Origin: Euglena gracilis
Taxonomy: Eukaryota; Euglenida; Euglenophyceae; Euglenales
Length of the DNA stretch: 64,000 bases
Reading direction: 5' to 3'
NCBI GenBank assembly: GCA_039621445.1
Contig: CP154957.1
Location: 5,636,504-5,700,503, forward strand
The translations under genes and the position numbers were made by a program. The notes beneath the pieces are model-generated. The model was not told where the DNA came from and made no database searches. It saw only the letters and a list, made by a program, of their open reading frames with translations. Every line of letters begins with the position of its first letter. Within the stretch, counting starts at the first letter, position 1. Positions 1 to 10,273 of the stretch are shown here, in pieces.

Positions 1-12
1 CCCAGCCCACCC

Positions 13-135
13 ATTTCACCGGTGAACTTCACCGCCGAAAGCACCCCCCTCCCTCCCCGGTAAACGTTCACCGGGGGGGTCCGCTGCCCCCCCCCCCCGT
101 ACTGCCTAACCTCCTTCATTTTCAATGGCAATGGT
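13..135. repeat. Fragment of a repeat with TTCACCGGTGAA palindromes
   Basis: The stretch carries a TTCACCGGTGAA palindrome followed by TTCACCGCCG, then C- and G-tracts. The same motif series recurs at 5790-5822 next to a similar G-tract, so this is one copy of a dispersed repeat. No coding signal is seen. Confidence 0.45.
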
Positions 136-164
136 CCCAAGGGTCGATGAAGTGATGTGCAAGG

Positions 165-1454
165 GAAATGCAGGGTCCTAGGCGGTAGACTGGGGGGGGG
201 GGTCCTGGGTGGTCGGCCGACTAGTCGGCCGACCACCCAATTGGTCGGCCGACTAGGCCTGGTCGGCAGCTAGTCGGCGAGACGGGGGGGGGGGGGTCCT
301 GGGTGGTCGGCGGACTAGTCGGCCGACCACCCACTCTAATGTAGTTACGGGCCAGTCTCGCCGACTTTTTATGAAGAAAATTGTATGCAAACTAGTCGGT
401 GGCTAGTCGGTGGGCATAAAAATGGTCTGTGGCGGGTCCAAACCACCCGGAAATGGTCCGGATGGGGCCAAATAAGTGCCTTACACCAACAGGAACACCC
501 TCAGATGGAAATTTTTGGTCGGTGGGGGGTCGGTGGGCCCTTGATGGGGTCCGGAGGGGTAAAAAACCAATGACGAAACAGGGATTACATGAAAATCCTT
601 TAGAAATGCAAGCATTCTGCATCAGGACAGGCTGAAAACTCCCCCCTCCACCCCCACCCGAGCCCAGATAACAAAAACCCTTCTATGTTGGCAACATACT
701 TGGGGGCTAAGTCGCTTTTGTGGCTCACTTTGGCATAGGCGGGGGGGGCTCCGCCCCCCCCCCCCCGCACCCCCCCCCTCAAATAACAAAATCCCTTCTA
801 TGTTGGCAACATACTCCGGGGCTAAGTCGTTTTTGTGGCTCACTTTGGCATAGGCGGGGGGGGCTCCGCCCCCCCGCACCCCCCCCCCTCAAATAACAAA
901 ATCCCTTCTATGTTGGCAACATACTCCGGGGTTAAGTCGTTTTTGTGGCTCACTTTGGCATAGGCGGGGGGGGGCTCCGCCCCCCCCGCCCCTCCCCCCT
1001 CAAATAACAAAATCCCTTCTATGTTGGCAATATACTTGGAGGGCTAAGTCCTTTTGTGCAAAATTTGACTTGTATTGACTTATATACAACGGATAGAGGT
1101 GTTCTTTTGCCAAAAGTGGCCCAAAATGGACATTTTCCCCCAATTTTTTTGCATATTCACCCCCGATTGGGGGGTTCTGGAGCCATTTGGGTGGGTTTTG
1201 ACTGGTTTTGGGGTGATTTGGACAAAATTTTTTCTCAGGGGGGGGCTTAAAAGTCGGCGAAACTGGCCCGTAACTACATTAGAGTGGGTGGTCGGCCGAC
1301 TAGTCGGCCGACCACCCAGGACCCCCCCCCCCTGTCTCGCCGACTAGCTGCCGACCAGGCCTAGTCGGCCGACCAATTGGGTGGTCGGCCGACTAGTCGG
1401 CCGACCACCCAGGACCCCCCCCCCCAATCTACCGTTTGCCACTGAAATGCAGGG
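165..1454 (+). mobile_element. Foldback MULE-like element, copy A
   Basis: The body (176-1443) is bounded by long inverted arms (about 183-366 and 1252-1434) that start CGGTAGAC and contain perfect 24-bp palindromes built from GGTCGGCCGACTAG, for example at 211-234, 1290-1313 and 1383-1406. An 11-bp direct repeat, GAAATGCAGGG, flanks it at 165-175 and 1444-1454 and looks like a target-site duplication. Long arms plus a 9-11 bp duplication are typical of Mutator-like foldback elements. There is no transposase, so it would be non-autonomous. A second copy lies inverted at 31844-32933 with its own flanking duplication, which supports these borders. Confidence 0.75.
664..1048. repeat. Tandem array of about 115-bp units inside foldback element A
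   Basis: Between three and four copies of a unit reading ACAAAATCCCTTCTATGTTGG, then GTGGCTCACTTTGGCATAGG, then a GGGGCTCCGCCCC palindrome. The same array, reverse-complemented, sits in copy B at about 32220-32550, so it belongs to the element. Overlapping ORFs here are repeat artefacts. Confidence 0.8.
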
Positions 1455-3010
1455 GGGACGTGGACCTTGGCTGGACGCGAGTTGGGCCGGGCAAATTTTT
1501 GGGCTGCACCCACAAAAAGGGGCCAGCAGCACCACACCCCCCTGGGGTACTGCTGCGGCCCCGGCCTGCAAAACACAATTTTTGGCCTGATGATCTGCAA
1601 AACACAGCCAGCACATTTTTTTCTAAAAAATGAGATCCTCTAACAACCCCCAAAAACACCCAAATCACCCACAAAACACCATTTTTTTTTGCCATTTTTG
1701 AACAGAGCTTTGAGCCGAATTTTTTGGGGGCAGACCCAGCAAACAGGGGCTGGCCAGCAGGGCAGCAGCACACCCTCCCTATAAATAATGGTTAGATTTT
1801 TTTCTGCTCGCATTTTTTTAACAAAATAATGTTTTTGATAATCACCTTAAAAATAACGCACAAATACACTCTTTTCCCGCAATATTTTTCTCAGAACTGA
1901 TGAAAATTATAAATCTTTTGGAAATAGAAGCATCCAATCCCCCATCCGGGGGGGGATTGCCATTGCGGCTGGGCTGAGCCAAAATCGGGGCTGACTACAA
2001 CAGCCCCCCACCAGGGTTCTTTTTTAAAGACCGGGGGGAGGGGGTCCCGGGGGACTCAATTTCCCTCAACCCATTCAATTTCCCCCGAAAATGGCCAAAA
2101 ATCGCGAAAATGCACCCTTTTAAAAAATTTTGGCGCCTTTGGCGCTGAAAAGTGCATCCCGCCCCTGGGGGGACCCCCCCCCCCAGGGGGGCTCGGCCGA
2201 ACCCTCCCGCAAGACTAAAAAAAAAAAACCCCTGCCCCCACAGGGGGGGGGGCTGCAAAGTCTCAGAGAGATGTATGATATGCCACATATTTGCCTTTGT
2301 TGGACTTGGAGGACCGTGGAAAACGTTGTCACATGATGCATTTGGGGCTTGAATGTGAAATCAGCAGCCAATGCGTGCCAATGGCGCTTGGCAAAAACTT
2401 CGACAATCACGCGGCCAAGAGCTCCTGCCCCTCCAAGTACAAGAATGGACTTGGTGGACATGGAACACAACAAAAAAAAACAACTGCAAATTAAATGTGA
2501 AATATCAGAAACATGAACTTTACAAGTTGAGTGATCGTAAAATTTGACAACGCTTTTTCTTGCGACCCTCTTTGGAGATTGGCCAGGACCCCCCGCACCC
2601 CCTCTCCCCCTCCACTATGCCTGGCAACAAAAACACCAAAAAATTTCACCCCCCTCCCTCCCATCCCGCGCGGGCGCGCGCGCGCGGTTTGTGAGGTTTT
2701 CTGAATTACGGGGGTCAGGTGCGCGTTTTGGCCAGGTCCAGACCCCCCCCCTCGCGCGACCGATCGCGTGGCCGCTCGCCCCCCCCCCCTCGACCCCCCC
2801 CTCCCCCCTCTGTGCCTTGCTTCCCCAAGAACAAACATCCGCGAAACAAAATTGCAACTTTTTTTGAGGCCCAAAAATGGCCAAAAATGGCCATTTTCGG
2901 ACATAAAATGGCAAATTTGGGGCGCGTGCGGTCCAAAGAGTATTTTTTTTGATTAAAAATGGCCCCAAAACGGCCAAAAATGACCACTTTTGGACCCGAA
3001 AAACACCGAA
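1455..3010. other. Non-coding stretch with G/C-tract repeats
   Basis: No convincing gene. About 2010-2280 forms a G/C-tract element: at one end a short C-rich run with CTTTTTTAAAGACCGGGGGG, inside it a GGCGCCTTTGGCGC core (2131-2144), at the other end AGAGAGATGTATG after a G-run (2264-2280). That last end recurs at 23768 and 25782. About 2640-2960 is C-rich with CG microsatellite. Overlapping ORFs are low complexity. Confidence 0.5.
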
Positions 3011-3480
3011 ATGCTGTGATGTGAGGAGGAAGCTGTGATGAGGGGGGAAAATGAAGGGATACCACCCCCCCTAAATGACCCCCCCCCCTAGATGACCCCC
3101 CTGGGGGGGTCATCTAGGGGGGGGGTCATAGAGCAGAGCAATTTTTCAAGTGGGAAAAGTAGCCCCCCCCTAAATGACCCCCCCCCCCTGGATGACCCTT
3201 TGGGGGGTCCTGAAGCAACATTAATAGGGTCATTTAGGGGGGGGGTGGTGGTAGGTGAGCTGGGTAGCCCAATTGGCTGGCCAGGCCTCCGGCCGGTCTG
3301 GACCCAACTTTTTTTTTTTCACTTGCCCCCCCCCCCCCCGGGGGGGGGGGGGGCGGCTCCAGCTCGAATTTGGGCTGCTGGCTGGATTTAAGCTGCTGGC
3401 TGGCGGGGCCCCCCCCCCGGGGGATGGGGTACCCTCCGGCTTAAAAAAAAAAAGAAAACCCCTGGGCCGCATCCCTCAAG
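3011..3480 (+). mobile_element. Dispersed repeat with a nested foldback insertion
   Basis: The outer repeat (GCTGTGATGAGGGG..., then GGTGAGCTGG..., GGCCGGTCTGGAC, long C/G tracts, ending CCGGCTTAAAAA) is matched in reverse complement at 33528-33790. In that copy the segments GGGATA and GGTGACCTGG are adjacent. Here they are separated by about 190 bp (3056-3246) with inverted arms CCCCCCCTAAATGACC / GGTCATTTAGGGGGGG and an inner palindrome CTAGATGACCCCCC. The inner piece therefore looks like a later insertion into the outer repeat. Confidence 0.6.
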
Positions 3481-3561
3481 CTCGAGCTCGGGAGTACGTG
3501 AGACGGACTACGGAGTAATGGTGGCTTGGAAACTCTCCCCCTCAGGAAGTGCAGAACTCAA

Positions 3562-3562
<1 letters not shown>

Positions 3563-3593
<31 letters not shown>

Positions 3594-3640
3594 GGGGGGG
3601 GGGTTGGGGGGGGGTTGGGGGGGTTTGCGGGGGGGGGGAA
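3563..3640. repeat. Poly-G tract with T interruptions
   Basis: An almost uninterrupted G-run of about 30 bases, then G-blocks separated by single or double T. It is a strong candidate for G-quadruplex formation on the plus strand. Length may be unreliable in an assembly. Confidence 0.8.
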
Positions 3641-4110
3641 TCAATTTTTCTAGGACTAAAAATAGGAATTGCCAAGCCCCAAAATTTGGATGATGTCACC
3701 ACAAATTAGGAATTTCCACACATCAAATTTGGATTTTGGTCCCAAATTAGGCATCTCCAACCCAAAAAATTTGACCCATTGCGGAATATAAAACGAGTTG
3801 GAACGTCTTGCCGCGCCCTAAATCGCGGTGAACAGCGGCAGAAATGCCCTGACGGGCACGCTTTTCCAGGTCAAGGAGCATTCCCGTTCGTGTCAGTGCT
3901 CACTGTCGGGCCTTCCCGGCTTTGCGCAGGACCACGGGGACAGCCGACGAACGGTGCACGGAACCCACCCACCGACTTGGGGTGCACCCCCCCCCCCTGG
4001 TTGCCAGTTGGGGGCCAATATATTTTTTTAATGCCCTCGAAGTTGGCCAAAACTCATGATAATAATACAGAACATTGTCCACGCCGCCAACATTTGCCCC
4101 CCAGCCCCCC
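3641..4110. other. Unassigned stretch, one unremarkable ORF
   Basis: Open in more than one frame (for example 3779-4324 plus) but compositionally odd, running into a repeat at its 3' end and with no recognisable motif. I see no supported gene. Confidence 0.3.
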
Positions 4111-4120
4111 CCTCCCGAAG

Positions 4121-4460
4121 GGGCGACGGCAGTACAGTTGGGGTTTTTTGGGGACCCCCCCCTCCCCCCCTGTACAGTTGGGATTTTCGGGACCCCCCCC
4201 CTGGTGCCGACCCCCCCCGAGACAGATGAAAATTTTGACACCAAAAAAAGCCTTTTTAGACCAAAAAAAGGCCTTAAAATTTTTTTTCCGGCGCCTTTGG
4301 CGCCGGTTTTTGGCCGATTTTTGAGGGGGGGTTGGCAGTACAGTTGGGACCCATGACCCCCCCCCCCCTGTGTTGAGACAGTACAGCAAATAGTGCCAAA
4401 AAATGCATAAAAAACTGACCTCGGGACCCCCCTCCCCCCCCCCCTGCCAACGATCCGAAG
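4121..4460 (+). mobile_element. Small non-autonomous element with GGCAGTACAG end, copy 1
   Basis: Starts GCGACGGCAGTACAG, holds a CCGGCGCC/GGCGCCGG palindromic core at about 4289-4306, and ends CTGCCAACGAT. An 8-bp repeat, CCGAAGGG, lies on both sides (about 4116-4123 and 4456-4463), so a target duplication is plausible. The whole unit recurs in reverse orientation at 29525-29870. Confidence 0.65.
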
Positions 4461-4658
4461 GGTCCAATGGACGACCTACATGGATACCCCCCACAAGGTC
4501 CAAGAAAAAAAACCCTGCAAAAGCAACCCTGGACCCCCAACCCAGCACCCAGCACCGTTTCCATTGTGCGTGAAAACCCGCACCCCAGTGAACTTAAATG
4601 GACACCCCCCCCAAAGCGATCCTATAACAGAAAGCACACAAATCCAGTCTATATCGAG

Positions 4659-4711
4659 AACTGTGTCCAAGACACCGGGTTCACGCCCGAACCGGTGTCT
4701 TGGACACAGTT
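4659..4711. repeat. Perfect 20-bp-arm hairpin
   Basis: Arm AACTGTGTCCAAGACACCGG (4659-4678), a 13-nt loop, then its exact reverse complement (4692-4711). The loop and right arm are partly repeated at 4737-4761 (GGGTTCATGCCCGAACC). It is not followed by a T-run, so it is not a simple terminator. Probably part of a decayed foldback element. Confidence 0.7.
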
Positions 4712-4869
4712 TTTGAAACCGTGCGTCGGAGGCTCTGGGTTCATGCCCGAACCGGTGTCTCAAGGTTCGGCAAATTTCGAAATTTTGGGAATTTTTCATT
4801 TCAATTGAAAAATTCGAAAAATTCGAATTTTTCGAAAATTTCAAAAATTGGGTATTCCTAATTCATCAG

Positions 4870-5628
4870 AAATTGCTCAGAAGTCGGCTCAGCCAGGGAT
4901 CGGGTGAGGAGGGTGTGCCAAAAGGGACCGGTGGCAACGGGATGGCTGCGGACTTTGCCCAACAAGGCACAGCACACAGCTTTCTCGGACACCCAATACC
5001 GGCTGCTACTGCGGTGGTGGCTCGGCTTGCCCATCCTACCCTCGGGGGTCACGCTGCCAGGGTGCCCGTTGTGTCGAGGGTCCATCGATCCCTTCGGGGA
5101 TCACTTCGTCTGCTGCGAGCAGAACGGAAACACCCAACGACACAATGCATTCCGAGACGCCTTTGCGGAGATGTGTGCCCGGTACAACATTGCGGTGGAG
5201 AAGGAGGCAGAGTGTTTGGCGAACAGAAGGCCGGCCGACATTCTCCTCATCAACTGGTCGCGGGGACAACACGTGGCAGTTGACTTTGTCTGCAGCCATC
5301 CAGCGGGGCTCGGAGAGCACCCAGTGGTGGTGGAAAATGCCCGACGGCATTGCAACCAGGTGGAAACCCAGAAAGTGCAGACTGATGGCCCTCCATGTCA
5401 GGCGAAGGGGTGGGGCCCTTCGGCCTGAGCACATGGGGGGGCATGGGGACCTCTGCCAAGGCTGTGCTGTTTGAGGTCACCAAAAGGGCTACCGCAGACC
5501 TGCGAGGATGGCCAAAGACACGGGCCCTGCAAGAGATGCGGGAGGGCCTATCGGTGACACTCATGCGCCACGTGGCGCGACAGCTGGCAGCCAAGGACCG
5601 CGTGGAGGATGCCCTCCAACCATGGTAA
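4870..5628 (+). pseudogene. Non-LTR retroelement remnant: CCHC knuckle plus restriction-like endonuclease domain
   Basis: One plus frame to about 5400 carries a zinc-knuckle pattern (CPLC...GDHFVCC...RHNAFRDAF) followed by RRPADILL and VAVDFV. This layout matches the C-terminal CCHC plus PD-(D/E)XK-like endonuclease of R2/CRE-type non-LTR retrotransposons. The continuing homologous part (GVGPFGLSTWGGMG...) is in another frame from about 5395 to 5628, so a one-base indel near the GGGGTGGGG run has broken it. No reverse-transcriptase motif is visible upstream, so it is 5'-truncated. It ends at CCATGGTAAGT, which also resembles a splice donor. The remnant at 7639-8068/20163-20570 is a relative. 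Family assignment is from motif order only. Confidence 0.65.
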
Positions 5629-5739
5629 GTCCCAGCCTCCACCGCAGACAACACCCAAGGCAAGCAAAGCCAAGACCAAAGCAACCCGAAGCGCGGAGGT
5701 TCACCAGGGAAACACCGGAGGTTAGGCAGGGGTGGGGGG

Positions 5740-6180
5740 GGGGGGGTGGGGGCTTCGCCCCTAAAGGAATTTCAATGGAGAAACTTCACCGGTGAAGTTC
5801 ACCGGTGAAGTTCACCGCCGTGTATTTCCAATGAAGACGGGGGGGGAGGGGGGGGGGGACCCGCCCGAAAAACCCAAAGTTCACTGCCTGATCTCCACCC
5901 CCACCCCCCACCAAAAGGCGGCCACCAAAAAAAAAAAACCAGACCAAAAGAAACAAAAAAAAAAGACCCCGGTCGCCAAAAAAAAAAAACGCCTACACGC
6001 CAGGCCAAAGGCATCCGCCAAAAGGCGAAGGAGGGGAGTGGAGCCGGCAAAAGCAGCACACACAAAGGGTAGCCCGCCCGCCCTGGACTCCATAAAGCGA
6101 GACGGAGAGAGCACGCGCGACCCCACAAGCCGGCTATAGCCCCTAAAAAAAAAAATTGCTTTTTGTGAACTGTGCAGACA
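5740..6180. repeat. TTCACCGGTGAAG repeats and A-rich low-complexity stretch
   Basis: Two tandem TTCACCGGTGAAG units near 5790-5818 and a G-tract near 5840 match the motif series at 13-135. It is followed by runs of A interrupted by C/G (about 5920-6000). ORFs here (Lys-rich one way, Phe-rich the other) are composition artefacts. Confidence 0.5.
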
Positions 6181-6429
6181 ACTCAAAGATGCCAGCGGGA
6201 TGCAGGAGCATATGGTGAATTTACCAATTCTTTCAGTGAATGTACATTTTTCTCTGTTGCAGATCTCACGGCAAGAAATTACTCAAGTCTATCACGCCTG
6301 AAATGAACTTATTGGAAGGAGGTTGGTAATCTGGACCTGAGCATGTCCCTGCTAAACTGCTCAGTTTGTATTACGGCCAACAACGTGTGTGTTTTCTGGT
6401 TCCTGTTGCTGTTCCTGTTTGCTTTTCAA

Positions 6430-6900
6430 TGGCAAAGAACTGGCCAGTTTTGGGCCAGATTTGGTGGCCAAGTTTTCGGCCATATGTGCTGGCCAGTTTT
6501 GGGCAGAAGTGCTGGCCAGTTTTGGGCCACATGCTGGCCAGTTTCGGGCCAGATTGGTGGCCAGTTTTGGGCCACAGTTTTGGGCAGATGTGCTGGCCAG
6601 TTTTGGGCCACATGCTGGCCGGTTTTGGGCCAGATTGGTGGCCAGTTTTGGGCCACAGTTTTGGGCAGATGTGCTGGCCAGTTTTGGGCCACAAGCTGGC
6701 CGGTTTTGGGCCAGATTGGTGGCCAGTTTTGGGCAGAAGTGCTGGCCAGTTTTGGGCCAGATTGGTGGCCAGTTTTGGGCCACACGTGCTGGCCACTTTT
6801 GGGCAGGCTGGCCAGTTTTGGGCCACATGCTGGCCAGTTTTGGGCCACATGCTGGCCAGTTTTGGGCCACATGCTGGCCAGTTTTGGGCCAGATATAGAG
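6430..6900. repeat. Minisatellite of TGGCCAGTTTTGGGCC units
   Basis: About 470 bp of repeats built on CTGGCCAGTTTTGGGCCA joined by CATGCTGG, GATTGGTGG or GCAGAAGTG linkers. Because repeat spacing is largely a multiple of three, several frames on both strands stay open. Those ORFs give only WPVLG/ASFGP or GPKLAS/MWPKTGQ repeats, so I do not call a gene. Confidence 0.85.
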
Positions 6901-7638
6901 AATGTTGGCGTACGGGCCAAATTTTCCCGGCCCTTTTTTGAAAATCCTGCCTCAAAAATTTCAAAATCACCCTTTTCCCATCATCTTGCAAACAAAACCT
7001 GCCAATTTTTTCTGGCTGTTTTCAGGTTTGTAGTGCCTGTAATCGCCTATAGGAGAGGCACCACTCGACCGTTTGCGGTCAGAAGGATCGAAAACCTAAA
7101 CTGCTACCAAGTGTACGTCCAACCCTTTTCCTCACTTTCGGCCTTTGGTGCGCAAGGTAAAAAGTTGGAGTAACAAAAGGAAAAATAAAATAACATAAAA
7201 GTTGTAAGCCCTTTTCCCCAATTAAGAGGCAGAGCACAAGGCAGGGGAGAAGCCCTATGGGCTACGACAATGCAAAGTGCCAAGTGACTTGGCTGTCCTT
7301 TCAGGACTTCAAATGAAAACAAATCAAACTTGAAATTCAAGTAAGACGAAGTGAAAGAACAAAATAGAAAATAGAATACCACCTGTGGAGAGGAGAACCA
7401 GAATAAGGATTAGGTATTCCTAATTCAGGCCGTTGGCCATCTTTAGGAATACCACCTAGCATAGTACTGTGTATGGGGCTCAGAGCTATATCTGGCCGTA
7501 GGCTTATACCTACATACACAGTACCATGGCCTTACGGCTGCCTGGTACACACCATGACTCGCCGTCCACCATCGGTTTGGGTGCCCTTGTGGCCTTGACT
7601 AGCCCGACCCACCTCCCAAAAGCCCTAGTCCAAATGCC
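6901..7638. other. Intergenic stretch without a supported gene
   Basis: Nothing recognisable except an inverted repeat GGTATTCCTAA / TTAGGAATACC at about 7412-7453. The short ORFs have no family features. Confidence 0.4.
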
Positions 7639-8068
7639 ATGGAAAGGTTCCAGCCCAGGGGTGCAACCAGCCCTCAGGGAGGGAGGAGCCCCGAAGGAAT
7701 AAGCGCTGATGCTGTACGCTTTGCAAGCCAATGCCAACCACACGCTATGGCATGGGCCGCTTTGACACCATCTCAAGGACTCCACACCCTGTTACCCACG
7801 GCTGAATTCCGCTGCACACTTCGTTGGTCCCTCGGAATGACTCTCACACCAATGGAATCCGATCCCAACCTCTGTCCCAAATGCTTTGGACAATCAGATT
7901 TTCTCGGACACCACCTCGTTTGCTGCAAATCAAACTTCATTACCCGGCGGCACGGGGCTGTCCAAGATTTTCTGACAACCACAACACAGAAGGCAGGATT
8001 CACAGCCCGTAAGGAACAACGAGCTGATGACCGTTCCCGGCCTGGGGACATCTTCATTCCTCGCTTGG
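7639..8068 (+). pseudogene. Non-LTR endonuclease-domain remnant, 5' part (interrupted)
   Basis: The frame beginning at 7639 encodes a zinc knuckle (CPKC...GHHLVCC...RRHGAVQDF) and then SRPGDIFIPRL, the start of the restriction-like endonuclease core, where it is cut by the LTR at 8069. The other half resumes at 20163. Removing the LTR element and one TTGG copy joins the two halves in frame, so the insertion hit an open reading frame. It is homologous to 4870-5628. No RT domain is visible upstream, so it is a fragment even without the insertion. Confidence 0.7.
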
Positions 8069-8724
8069 TGTCCACCCCGGGAGCCCCCCCTGCGGGTGTC
8101 GGACCGAAAACCCCAGCCCCCCGGCCGGCTGCCTCCTGCCCGTCACCCACCCCTGGGGCTGCCGTTCCCTGGCTAGGGCCCAGTGTTTTTCCGGGTGGTG
8201 GTGGGCTCAGGCCACCCCCCGTTTCGCCCACTGGTGTACCTCCCGACCAGAGGGGGGTGCGTAGGATCGAATTGGCTTTTTCCCAACAATCTTGGATAAG
8301 ATCAAAATTCCTTTCATTCAAAAATGTTGTACCAAATTTCAGTCCCCATGAAGCCATCTCACTCCCTCTTTCTTCCGGCATGCAAAAAATTGGGAATGGG
8401 TAAGGGTGGTGTTTTGTTCACTGAAATGGAGGTCAAAAGGCAACAATGGCACACCGTGAATGAGGAAAGGTGGGACCTGACCTTTGAACTTGAAATTCTC
8501 AAAAATGACAATTCTTCAATGAAATAATTCTTGAGGACTTCAATTCTCAATTGTATGGAACAAAGAAACCCACAAAAGTCTGCGGAAGCAAATTGTGCTG
8601 AATTGGAACCTCAAATTAGGCTTTTCCTATAGAACGCGCATTCTGCGCGGAATGAAAAATTCCGTGTTTTCAAAAGCTTCCGCCCTGCCATTTTTGACTG
8701 TCGGACGCCCCCCGACAGTCGACA
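8069..8724 (-). repeat. 3' LTR of the chromovirus
   Basis: 656 bp, direct repeat of 19507-20162, offset exactly 11,438. Plus-strand ends are TGTCCACC and CAGTCGACA. A 9-bp-arm hairpin (GACTGTCGG / CCGACAGTC) lies at its transcriptional 5' end (about 8697-8721). Substitutions seen against the 5' LTR: near 8081 (GGGAGCC versus GGTAGCC) and near 8172 (GGCTAGG versus GGCCAGG). The Gag start is duplicated here, giving an open frame that runs leftward out of the LTR into the target gene. Confidence 0.95.
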
Positions 8725-8735
8725 CCCCCTCCCTT
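8725..8735 (-). promoter_or_regulatory. Polypurine tract
   Basis: On the minus strand AAGGGAGGGGG ends exactly where the 3' LTR begins (TGTCGAC). That is the expected position of the RNase H-resistant primer for plus-strand synthesis. Confidence 0.85.
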
Positions 8736-10273
8736 GCGACATTAGTCGGACCCTCAAAAAAAATGAAAATTGAACAAAAAGCGAAGACATGGAAAAAAAA
8801 TCAGAATGAAACGAATGCAAATGAGAATCCTTCACAATGTCTTGAGAAAGAGAATGATGAAACGCCTATGCCCCTCGCTTAGTGTTACCTTGCCACAAAA
8901 ACAAGGCACACGGCACCACTTAGCGGCTCCACAAAAAAAGCGAAAACGTCCCCCTTGAAAATCCAAGCGCCCCCCCCCCCAGGTTGGGGGCATGAAAAAA
9001 ATGCCAAGGAAAAAAATTGCCACGAACTCTGTGAATGTCATTCAAAATTTAAACGAAAACTGGGCTAGCGCCCCCCCCCCCCGATCAAAAAAAATCGTGG
9101 GGAGAGTTCTGACTTTTTGCACCCCGGAGGGAAAATGTTGGAGGGAAAATTTGGTGCCCCCCCCCAACAATTCGGCTTGACCGCTTGGGGAGAGTTCGGA
9201 CAGCCCCCCTCCCCCCGGTGCTTGTGACTTACTTTCTCATGGCTCACCAAAAAACTCGAATTCTTGGATTGGACGTTCTCTTGCACTACACAATCTTGGT
9301 GGACATCCGAAATGCAACAAACCCTCCATGAATGAAATCCGGTGAAATTCACTTAAAAAATAACCATTCACAGGGTCGTCGCGTGGTGTATCATACATCA
9401 ACTGAAAAATCAGGCGATCTCCATTCCACAATCCTTTGGACACGGGCATGGGAATGGGCGCCCCCCCCCCTTCGACCGAAACACGTTTGGAGGGAGCTCA
9501 CCCAAAAATCAGGAAAAATTCCGCCCCCCCCCCCCCCGCATCCACGGAGAAGGTGACTCGGGATCCAAACAAATCATCAAAACTCCAAACATTCTGGGCC
9601 GCTCTCCTACAGGGGCTATGGCTCGACATTGAGAAAAAAATCCAAATCCTTCGGTCCCCCTTTCCATTCACGGTATGGGAAGGTGAGGTCAGGTTGGGGT
9701 GAGGAATATAGGCAGTGGGGTTCGGGGCTCGGGTAGCGGGTGATGGGGCCGTTTATAAAGAGGAAAGCCCCAACGGGGCTGGGCTATGGACAAACTGGGT
9801 AGTGGTGTATTCGGTTGGTTGGGTAAAAAGGCTTCATCTCCTCGTCTCGTCTCCTCATCTCATCTCCTTGTCTCGTCTTCTTGTCTCGTCTCCTTGCTTG
9901 CGTAGGATGCTCGGCCTCCCTCCTGCGGTGGTGCGCTCGCACTTTTCCCTTGGGGCTCCCTTGGGTGTGCTTGGAGCCTCCAAGTCCTCAAAACCTGTGA
10001 GAGCAAAACGAAAGAGAAGAGCAAACACAATATGTGCATGGAGAGAAGGAGAGAGAGAGAGAGAAATCAAATTCATCACATGCTCGAAAAATCAAAACAT
10101 GTGAGAGTTGTGGAGTCAAAAACCAAAGGTATGATGCACATAAGCAATGCATATGCAAGACACACAAACAAGTCGCCGAAACAGCACTTGGCCCAACTCA
10201 AAACAAGAGCGTCAAACATTTGGGCTCCCCGATCCAAAAAAAAGCAAAATGAACCGAGCCTTCAACTTTCGGC
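8736..10273 (-). other. Long 3' non-coding region between pol and the 3' LTR
   Basis: About 1.5 kb with no minus-strand ORF that looks coding. It contains C-tracts (for example 8967-8980, 9070-9082, 9520-9538), a CTCGTCTC repeat (about 9835-9900) and a GA microsatellite (about 10045-10065). Such length between integrase and LTR is unusual and could hold regulatory sequence or a decayed ORF. Confidence 0.5.

Noticed and set aside
664-1048. CRISPR-like array
   Set aside because: The repeats are about 115 bp with no unique spacers and sit inside a transposon; the genome is eukaryotic.
6343-7173. 276-residue ORF and overlapping long ORFs on both strands
   Set aside because: They are produced by a minisatellite whose unit spacing keeps several frames open.
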